Of a stretch of 11,274 nt of DNA, positions 6,518 through 11,274 are shown piece after piece (position 1 is the first letter of the stretch; each line of letters begins with the position of its first letter). The notes beneath the pieces were generated by a model. The model did no database searches. It was not told the origin of the DNA and worked only from the letters and a program-made list of their open reading frames with translations. The DNA lies in assembly GCA_937957805.1 (NCBI GenBank), contig CALFXW010000100.1, positions 1-11,274 on the forward strand, written 5' to 3'. Made by a program: the position numbers and the translations under genes. Source of the DNA: an uncultured Sphingopyxis sp. Lineage in GTDB: Bacteria; Pseudomonadota; Alphaproteobacteria; Sphingomonadales; Sphingomonadaceae.

Positions 6518-7624
6518 TCATTGAGCCGGCGCAGCGGCAGCGGGGGTCGCGCCAGCGCTCGGCGAAGGGGTCGGGACAGCCGCAGGTGCCGCTGCGGGCG
6601 TTGCCGTGGGCGTTGCAGTTGCGGCTGCGGTGGCGGGCGAAGCAGCGGGGGCCGCAGGGGCCGTCATATGCCCGCCCTTGCTCGCCACCCATTGGGCAAA
6701 GCGTTCGGGTGTCACCACCTCCACCGCAATGGGCATATAGCCATGGTTGACGCCGCACAGTTCGGAACATTGGCCGTAATACACGCCAACCCGGTCAGCG
6801 CGGAAGGTCACTTCGTTGAGGCGGCCGGGCACCGCGTCCATCTTGACCCACAGCGCCGGAACCGAAAAACTGTGGATGACGTCGGCGGCCGTTACAATCA
6901 CTTTCACTGTCCGGCCAACCGGCACGACCATGCGGTTGTCGGCGCCCAAATGATAGGGTTCACCCCGCGCTGCCGCCGTTTGTTCGTCGAGCATATTGGA
7001 CACATATTCATCGATGCCATTGTCGGGATAGGCATAGCCCCAATACCATTGGTATCCGGTGACCTTGACCGTCAGCGCATTGGCCGGCGGCGGCGCATAT
7101 TGGCGCGCGAGCAGGTCGATGGAGGGCACTGCAACCCCAACGAGGATGAGGATGGGGATGCCGGTCCAGATAACTTCGATCAGCGTGTTGTGCGAAGTTT
7201 TGGACGGATTGGGGTTGGCGGCAGCGCGATAGCGCACCGAAACCCACAATGTCAGGCCCAGCACCAGCAAACAGATGACGACCGACAGCGGCAGAAGGAT
7301 CGCATTGTTCAGGAAATGTGCAAAGCGACCGTTTTCGGTGACTTGCGGCTGGAAATCCATCCCGCCGACGACCGGCTGGCCGATACCCGGGACGGGGCGC
7401 GCATATTCAAATGCAGGGGCCGCTGCGGCGTCTGCCGCAGGGGTTGCAGCATCATCGGCGCTGGTCGTAGCCGGCGTTGCAGGCGCAGCCGCAGGGGTCG
7501 GTGTCGTCGCAGCGGTTACCACCGGTGCAGCGGCATTGGTCGCTGCCGATACCGCCACACTGCCCAAAGTCAGCGGCGTCAGCGCCATCAAAAAAGCGAT
7601 TAATATGCGATAGATGCCAGCCAT
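6518..7624 (-). CDS. ctaC: Cytochrome c oxidase subunit II (CuA)
   Basis: Periplasmic electron-entry subunit of aa3 oxidase; it accepts electrons from cytochrome c at the dinuclear CuA site and passes them to haem a. The 368 residues run as signal peptide (1 to about 27), an Ala/Pro/Thr-rich linker (28-72), two membrane helices (about 107-130 and 148-168), the cupredoxin domain and a second Ala/Pro/Thr-rich tail (321-368). CuA ligands are H251 (IHSFSVPALWVKMD), then C286, E288, C290, H294 and M297 in YGQCSELCGVNHGYMP (283-298). YQWYWGY (191-197) is the aromatic electron-entry patch. No CXXCH haem motif is present, so it is not a caa3 subunit. It is the first gene of the operon; the Shine-Dalgarno signal (GGGGA, about 11 nt from ATG 7624) is weak. 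coxB is a synonym. Confidence 0.98.
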   Translation of the reverse strand: MAGIYRILIAFLMALTPLTLGSVAVSAATNAAAPVVTAATTPTPAAAPATPATTSADDAATPAADAAAAPAFEYARPVPGIGQPVVGGMDFQPQVTENGRFAHFLNNAILLPLSVVICLLVLGLTLWVSVRYRAAANPNPSKTSHNTLIEVIWTGIPILILVGVAVPSIDLLARQYAPPPANALTVKVTGYQWYWGYAYPDNGIDEYVSNMLDEQTAAARGEPYHLGADNRMVVPVGRTVKVIVTAADVIHSFSVPALWVKMDAVPGRLNEVTFRADRVGVYYGQCSELCGVNHGYMPIAVEVVTPERFAQWVASKGGHMTAPAAPAASPATAAATATPTATPAAAPAAVPTPSPSAGATPAAAAPAQ

Positions 7625-7674
7625 GCGCCGCTAGTTCCCCGATTTTGCGTTGGTCATATCCCCCCTAAGCGACA

Positions 7675-7692
7675 TCTTTCATAAAAGAAAGA
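7675..7692. repeat. Inverted repeat 1, TCTTTC/GAAAGA
   Basis: A six-base stem, TCTTTC at 7675-7680 and GAAAGA at 7687-7692, flanks a six-base ATAAAA loop. It would lie in the ctaC leader if the candidate promoter at 7718-7746 is real. It shares two bases with the next inverted repeat. It is too weak to be called a terminator, as its stem is AT-rich. Confidence 0.5.
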
Positions 7693-7728
7693 CCCGCCAA
7701 GGGTCGATTTGCGGCGCGCTATAGACCC
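7691..7728. repeat. GACCC/GGGTC/GACCC alternating repeat
   Basis: GACCC at 7691-7695, GGGTC at 7701-7705 and GACCC at 7724-7728. The middle copy can pair with either flank, giving a tight 5-bp hairpin (loop GCCAA) or a longer-looped alternative. The two outer copies also form a 7-base direct repeat, GACCCGC. The arrangement is seen directly; any regulatory role is unproven. Confidence 0.5.
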
Positions 7729-7746
7729 GCTTGCCGCGCCCGACAA
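7718..7746 (-). promoter_or_regulatory. Candidate sigma-70-like promoter of the ctaC operon
   Basis: On the minus strand TTGTCG (7746-7741) lies 17 bp before TATAGC (7723-7718). Each hexamer matches the sigma-70 consensus at four of six positions, and the spacing is optimal. Transcription would start near 7711 and give a leader of roughly 87 nt before ctaC. It was found by eye in a GC-rich background, so a chance match is possible. Confidence 0.4.
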
Positions 7747-7749
7747 GCG
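7728..7749. repeat. Inverted repeat 3, CGCTTG/CAAGCG
   Basis: A six-base stem, CGCTTG at 7728-7733 and CAAGCG at 7744-7749, with a ten-base GC-rich loop. It coincides with the spacer and -35 part of the candidate ctaC promoter, so it could be an operator, or it could be chance in GC-rich DNA. Confidence 0.4.
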
Positions 7750-7804
7750 CCACTAAGTCAGGAAAAAATGACCGCCGCCCGCCGCCTGCCAAGCTGGATA
7801 AAAT

Positions 7805-8392
7805 ATGACCGAAGATGATGTGCTCAATGAATTTCGCGCCGCAGAAGCGCTGCTGACCGGCCATTTCCTGCTCTCCTCTGGCCGCCATTCGGGCCATTAT
7901 CTGCAATGCGCCCGCGCGTTGATGGACCCCGAACGCGCCGACCGACTCGCCCGTGCGCTGGCCCAGAAATTACCGCGAGAGGTGCGCGCCGACATCGATC
8001 TGGTCGTTTCACCGGCGATGGGCGGGGTGATTATCGGCCATGAAATGGGCCGCGCGCTCGGCAAAAATGCGATCTTTGTCGAACGACCAACCGGCATTTT
8101 CGAACTGCGGCGCGGTTTCGACATCACACCCGGGGCAAAAATCCTGCTGGTCGAAGATGTCGTCACCACCGGCCTTTCATCGCGCGAGGCAATGGCGACA
8201 TTGGCCGCTGGGGGGGGTGAGGTTATCGCCGCTGCCGCGCTGGTTGACCGCAGCGGCGGGGAAGTGGATCTGGGGGTTCCCTTTTACCCGCTCGTCGCGC
8301 TCAGTTTCCCGACCTATGCCGATGGGGAAGTGCCCGACACGCTCGCCGCCATCCCCATCACCAAGCCTGGGAGCCGCAAGGAATTGGTATGA
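7805..8392 (+). CDS. pyrE: Orotate phosphoribosyltransferase
   Basis: Cytosolic type I phosphoribosyltransferase that joins orotate to PRPP to give orotidine 5'-monophosphate in pyrimidine synthesis. It is the short form (195 residues, against 213 in E. coli). The PRPP-binding motif ILLVEDVVTTGLS is at 113-125 with the acidic pair E117 and D118; the substrate region FLLSSGRHSGHYLQC lies at 21-35. The mobile-loop region reads VERPTGIFELRRGF (92-105) and lacks the KDHGEGG-like loop of the E. coli enzyme; this arginine-rich version is, as I recall, normal for short-form enzymes. Its TGA overlaps the pdxJ ATG by 4 bp. It is the first gene of the rightward set, with a weak ribosome-binding site (GGA, 8 nt from the start). 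Confidence 0.95.
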   Translation: MTEDDVLNEFRAAEALLTGHFLLSSGRHSGHYLQCARALMDPERADRLARALAQKLPREVRADIDLVVSPAMGGVIIGHEMGRALGKNAIFVERPTGIFELRRGFDITPGAKILLVEDVVTTGLSSREAMATLAAGGGEVIAAAALVDRSGGEVDLGVPFYPLVALSFPTYADGEVPDTLAAIPITKPGSRKELV

Positions 8393-9117
8393 CCGGACTG
8401 CTGCGCCTTGGGGTCAATATCGACCATGTGGCGACCATCCGCAACGCGCGCGGCGGCGACCACCCCGACCCGGTGCGCGCGGCGGAAATTGTGGCAGCAG
8501 CGGGCGGCGATGGCATAACCGCGCATCTGCGCGAAGACCGTCGCCATATTCGCGATTCGGATTTGCAGCGGATTCAGGCAGCAACCGACCTGCCGCTCAA
8601 CCTTGAAATGGCGGCAACCGAGGAAATGCTAGCCATTGCGCTCGCCCACAAGCCCCATGCCGCCTGCATCGTCCCCGAACGGCGCGAAGAACGCACGACA
8701 GAGGGTGGGTTGGACGCGGCGGGGCAGCATAATCATCTGCAACCCATCGTGACCCGCCTCGTCGATGCGGGGATCCGCGTATCGCTGTTCATCGAACCCG
8801 ACCCGCGCCAGATAGAGGCGGCGATGCGGCTGCGCGCGCCGGTGGTTGAACTGCACACCGGGGCCTATGCCCATGCGACAGGCGATGCGCGCGCGCGCGA
8901 ACTGGCCCGCATTGCAGATGCTGCCGCGCTCGCCGCCAAAAACGGGGTTGAACCCCATGCAGGCCATGGGCTGACCTTTGACAATGTGCAGCCGATCGCC
9001 GCCATCCCCCAGCTCGCCGAATTGAACATCGGCCACTATCTGGTCGGTGAAGCGATTTTTACCGGACTGGACGTGGCGATCCGCCGGATGCGTGCGTTGA
9101 TGGACGCTGCGCGGTGA
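8389..9117 (+). CDS. pdxJ: Pyridoxine 5'-phosphate synthase
   Basis: TIM-barrel enzyme that condenses 1-deoxyxylulose 5-phosphate with 3-amino-2-oxopropyl phosphate to form pyridoxine 5'-phosphate, in the DXP-dependent vitamin B6 pathway. Its 242 residues fit the family. Signatures are VNIDHVATIRNARG (9-22), TAHLREDRRHI (44-54), LNLEMA (70-75), the VPERREERTTEGGLD block (95-109), HTGAYA (156-161), HAGHGL (190-195) and ELNIGHYLVGEAI (211-223). H46, E73 and H193 align with the catalytic His45, Glu72 and His193 of the E. coli enzyme. It overlaps pyrE by 4 bp (ATGA) and acpS by 4 bp (GTGA). The product also serves thrC in this window indirectly, since threonine synthase uses PLP, but the two are on opposite strands. 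Confidence 0.97.
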   Translation: MTGLLRLGVNIDHVATIRNARGGDHPDPVRAAEIVAAAGGDGITAHLREDRRHIRDSDLQRIQAATDLPLNLEMAATEEMLAIALAHKPHAACIVPERREERTTEGGLDAAGQHNHLQPIVTRLVDAGIRVSLFIEPDPRQIEAAMRLRAPVVELHTGAYAHATGDARARELARIADAAALAAKNGVEPHAGHGLTFDNVQPIAAIPQLAELNIGHYLVGEAIFTGLDVAIRRMRALMDAAR

Positions 9118-9584
9118 TTATTGGGCTGGGTTCTGACCTGTGTAATATGGACCGCATTGCCGCCGCGCTCTCCCGCCATGGGGAGAGGTTTGAGGCGCGC
9201 GTTTTCACCGAAGTCGAACGCGCGCGCGCAGCCAAAAGGCCGCTGACCCGCATCGGCACGCTCGCCAAACGCTTTGCCGCGAAAGAAGCTTTTTCCAAAG
9301 CGGTCGGCACCGGTTTCAAGGCAGGCGTATATATGCGCGACATTGGCGTGGTGAACGCGCCATCGGGCGCGCCGACGCTGGCGCTGACCGGCGGGGCCGC
9401 CGCACGGCTCGCCGCGCTGACACCCGCTGGCCACCAAATCCACATCCATTTAACACTGACCGATGACCATCCATGGGCACAAGCCCTTGTCATATTGGAG
9501 GCACTGCCGATATGGGATGGACAATCGCCGGGAAATAAGGGGCGCCCAAGCGGCCCCAGCGATTTGAGGAGGATGAACGCGTGA
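9114..9584 (+). CDS. acpS: Holo-[acyl-carrier-protein] synthase with a C-terminal tail
   Basis: Transfers the 4'-phosphopantetheine group of CoA to apo-acyl carrier protein, activating it for fatty acid synthesis; Mg-dependent, normally a trimer in the cytosol. The magnesium and CoA-binding residues are visible: D8 in GLGSDLCNMDRI (4-15) and E58 in LAKRFAAKEAFSKAVGTG (50-67). HLTLTDDHPWAQALVILEAL (112-131) is the conserved last strand, where most family members end. Here about 25 more residues follow (polar, Gly/Pro/Arg-rich, no recognisable motif), making 156 in place of about 126. The start is GTG, within a GTGA overlap with pdxJ, and no other start preserves the IIGLGSD N-terminus. The tail carries the lepB ribosome-binding site and overlaps lepB by 4 bp. 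Confidence 0.94.
   Translation: MIIGLGSDLCNMDRIAAALSRHGERFEARVFTEVERARAAKRPLTRIGTLAKRFAAKEAFSKAVGTGFKAGVYMRDIGVVNAPSGAPTLALTGGAAARLAALTPAGHQIHIHLTLTDDHPWAQALVILEALPIWDGQSPGNKGRPSGPSDLRRMNA
9567..9583 (+). promoter_or_regulatory. Strong ribosome-binding site for lepB
   Basis: A full AGGAGG (9567-9572) sits 8 nt before the GTG start of lepB at 9581, within the last codons of acpS. It settles the lepB start and shows that lepB can be translated independently of coupling to acpS. Confidence 0.8.
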
Positions 9585-10456
9585 GCGCAGGCGAACCGGC
9601 CATAGAGGGCCAAAATCCACCGGCAGCGGTGGAACCCGAAAAGACCGACTGGCTCGCCGAATTGCGCGGGCTCGCCGTCCTCTTGCTCATCGTACTCGGC
9701 ATCCACAGCTTCATCGCCAAACCATTTTACATCCCGTCAGCATCGATGATGCCCGGCCTGCTCGAAGGGGACAGGCTGCTGGTCAGCAAATATCCCTATG
9801 GCTGGTCGTTCGCATCGGTCAGCTTTCACCTCGCCCCGCCCTTTTCAGGGCGGCTGTTTGCCAGCTATCCCGAACGCGGGGATGTCGTCATCCTCGAACC
9901 CAATGGGGTGCGGGAGGATTATATCAAACGCGTCATCGGCCTGCCGGGCGACGTTGTCGAAATGCGCCAGAGCCGCCTGTGGCTGAACGGGCGGCAGGTG
10001 CAGGCGCAGGTCATGCCCGAACGACTGCTGCCGCTCGACGCCAACCAGCGCTGCGAATCCATCCCCGGCGGCGCGCGGCGGATGCCCGATGGACGGATGG
10101 TGTGCGCGGTGCCGATTGTCCGCGAAACGCTGCCGGGCGGTGCAAGTTACGACACAATAGATGTCACCCCCTATCACCCCGGCGATAATTTCGCGCCCTA
10201 TCGCGTCCCCGCAGGCCATGTTTTTGTCATGGGCGACAATCGGGATGACAGCGCCGACAGCCGTTTTCCGGTTTCCGAATTGGGGGTTGGCGGGGCGGTG
10301 CCGCTCGAAAATATCGGGGGTCGGGCGGAGTTCATTACCTTCAGCCTCGACGGCACGGCCAAATGGTATAACCCCATCAGCTGGTTCACCGCGATGCGAC
10401 CCGGCCGCGCGTGGCAAAGCCTCCGGCCCACGCATATGACACCGGCCAATCGTTAA
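9581..10456 (+). CDS. lepB: Signal peptidase I
   Basis: Membrane-bound serine/lysine protease that removes signal peptides from exported proteins on the periplasmic side. The 291 residues begin with a polar cytosolic segment, then one helix (about 29-46), then the catalytic domain. Catalytic serine S55 lies in YIPSASMMPGL (50-60, box B) and general base K116 in DYIKRVIGLPGD (113-124, box D). GHVFVMGDNRDDSADSR (212-228) is box E. C158 and C175 flank a loop and could form a disulphide comparable to the one in the E. coli enzyme. Only one N-terminal helix is clear, where the E. coli protein has two. The start is GTG with a strong AGGAGG. lepB is followed here by a membrane transporter-like gene; the rnc gene often found after it is not next. 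Confidence 0.97.
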   Translation: MSAGEPAIEGQNPPAAVEPEKTDWLAELRGLAVLLLIVLGIHSFIAKPFYIPSASMMPGLLEGDRLLVSKYPYGWSFASVSFHLAPPFSGRLFASYPERGDVVILEPNGVREDYIKRVIGLPGDVVEMRQSRLWLNGRQVQAQVMPERLLPLDANQRCESIPGGARRMPDGRMVCAVPIVRETLPGGASYDTIDVTPYHPGDNFAPYRVPAGHVFVMGDNRDDSADSRFPVSELGVGGAVPLENIGGRAEFITFSLDGTAKWYNPISWFTAMRPGRAWQSLRPTHMTPANR

Positions 10457-10481
10457 GCGCCACCACCAAGGGGACAGGATT

Positions 10482-11274
10482 TTGAGCGAAACGCCCGGCC
10501 CCAATGAAATGCGCGATCCCGCCGTCCGGCGGGAGATTCAGCGCGCCGCCATCTGGCTCGGCATGGCGGGGGGCATCCTCCTCCTCGCGCTGTTGGTGCA
10601 GCCGATATTGCTGATCGTCGCGGGGATGGTTTTTGCCGCGATATTGGACGGCGGCACCCGCCTGTTGGGGCGGATATTACCCATCGGGCGCGGCTGGCGG
10701 CTGGCCATCATCCTCTTGTCGATGGTGGCTTTTGCGGTCTGGATGGTGGGCTTTACCGGCAGCCAGATTGCCGCGCAGGCCGCCGAATTGCAGCGATTGC
10801 TGCTCGACCAAGGTAACGCAATGTTGGCATGGGGCCGCGCGCACGGTTTTGACGAGCTGAACATCGACCCGCAGCAGGCCCTATCCTATGTCGCAGGGTC
10901 AGTCGGGCGGGTGACGGCGGCGGTCGGCATCCTGTTGGGCGGTATCACCAATTTGGTGATGATATTTGTGCTCGGCCTGTTTTTCGCGATGGAACCGCGC
11001 CTTTATGAACGCGGCTTTGCGTGGCTCCTCCCCATTGGGGAGCGCGCGCATTTTTACGATGTGTCGCGCAGCGTCGGCGCGACGATGCGCCGGTTGATGG
11101 CGGGGCGCTTGCTCGGCATGTTGGTGGAGGGGGTGGCGACATGGCTGCTGCTCGCCGCTTATGATATTCCGCTCGCAGCGCTGCTCGGCCTTATCACCGG
11201 CTTGTTGGTTTTCATCCCCAATATCGGCGCGATATTATCGGGCGTGTTGATGGTGCTGGTCGGCCTGTCGGTGG
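10482..11274 (+). CDS. AI-2E/UPF0118 family membrane protein (3' end beyond the window)
   Basis: First 264 codons of a polytopic inner-membrane protein of the AI-2E transporter family (UPF0118, PerM-like); members are usually about 340-380 residues. Visible in order are two or three N-terminal helices (about 24-51 and 72-92), an extracytoplasmic amphipathic region (about 93-140), then helices with the family-typical GRLLGMLVEGVATWLLLA (208-225) and IPLAALLGLITGLLVFIPNI (229-248). Substrate cannot be told: some relatives export autoinducer 2, others act as Na+/H+ antiporters. The start is probably TTG 10482, backed by GGGGA (10470-10474) 7 nt upstream; ATG 10509 would give a protein nine residues shorter but has no such site. 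It begins 25 bp after lepB, with no terminator between, so it is likely cotranscribed. Confidence 0.88.
   Translation, partial: MSETPGPNEMRDPAVRREIQRAAIWLGMAGGILLLALLVQPILLIVAGMVFAAILDGGTRLLGRILPIGRGWRLAIILLSMVAFAVWMVGFTGSQIAAQAAELQRLLLDQGNAMLAWGRAHGFDELNIDPQQALSYVAGSVGRVTAAVGILLGGITNLVMIFVLGLFFAMEPRLYERGFAWLLPIGERAHFYDVSRSVGATMRRLMAGRLLGMLVEGVATWLLLAAYDIPLAALLGLITGLLVFIPNIGAILSGVLMVLVGLSV

Larger units (their letters stand above)
7625..7804. other. Divergent intergenic region between ctaC and pyrE
   Basis: This 180-bp region separates the leftward oxidase operon from the rightward pyrE set and must carry promoters for both. It contains a candidate minus-strand promoter (7718-7746) and three short inverted repeats. 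For pyrE I find no convincing -35/-10 pair; its start has only a weak GGA about 8 nt upstream. I see no coding potential here. Confidence 0.85.

Noticed and set aside
6512..7603. 363-codon plus-strand frame opposite ctaC, very rich in Arg, Gly and Cys
   Set aside because: The composition is the complement of the Ala/Pro-rich codons of CtaC; no motif supports a real protein.
1..11274. Search for a mobile element, phage remnant, CRISPR array, toxin-antitoxin pair or novel defence cluster
   Set aside because: All long stretches are filled by recognisable housekeeping and respiratory genes in a conserved order. No transposase, long terminal repeats, spaced direct repeats, tRNA genes or unassigned gene cluster are visible.

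Overview
This GC-rich window reads as an ordinary, well-conserved chromosomal region of an alphaproteobacterium, most likely a sphingomonad (Sphingomonadales). The assignment rests on the gene order of the cytochrome oxidase operon, with threonine synthase at its end, and on the style of the proteins; no rRNA or taxon marker is present. Two gene sets diverge from a 180-bp intergenic region at 7625-7804.

Leftward (minus strand, from 7624 down to the left edge) lies a complete aa3-type cytochrome c oxidase operon: ctaC (subunit II, CuA), ctaD (subunit I, haem a/a3-CuB), ctaB (haem o synthase), a 55-57 residue single-helix protein in the CoxF position, ctaG (Cox11, CuB insertion), ctaE (subunit III), a DUF983 zinc-ribbon membrane protein, SURF1 (haem a insertion) and then thrC (threonine synthase), which is cut by the left edge after 370 codons. 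Gaps are short (-4 to 72 bp) and I see no terminator, so one long transcript is likely. Together these genes supply the three core subunits, the haem precursor enzyme, the copper chaperone and the assembly factors of one terminal oxidase. A haem a synthase (ctaA) and a Sco-type CuA chaperone are not in the window.

Rightward (plus strand, 7805 to the right edge) lies a tightly overlapped housekeeping set: pyrE (pyrimidine synthesis), pdxJ (vitamin B6 synthesis), acpS (activation of acyl carrier protein), lepB (signal peptidase I) and the first 264 codons of an AI-2E/UPF0118 family membrane protein. The first four genes are joined by three 4-bp stop/start overlaps (ATGA, GTGA, GTGA), which implies translational coupling.

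The intergenic region holds a plausible minus-strand sigma-70-like promoter for the oxidase operon and three closely stacked short inverted repeats. There are no mobile elements, CRISPR arrays, tRNAs or rRNAs, and nothing that looks like a new defence or mobile system. The points worth a second look are modest: the small CoxF-position ORF and its start, stacked repeats with mutually exclusive pairings upstream of ctaC, two 12-bp palindromes over the ctaB ribosome-binding site, long Ala/Pro/Thr-rich segments in CtaC, a C-terminal tail on AcpS, and the DUF983 gene inside the assembly block.
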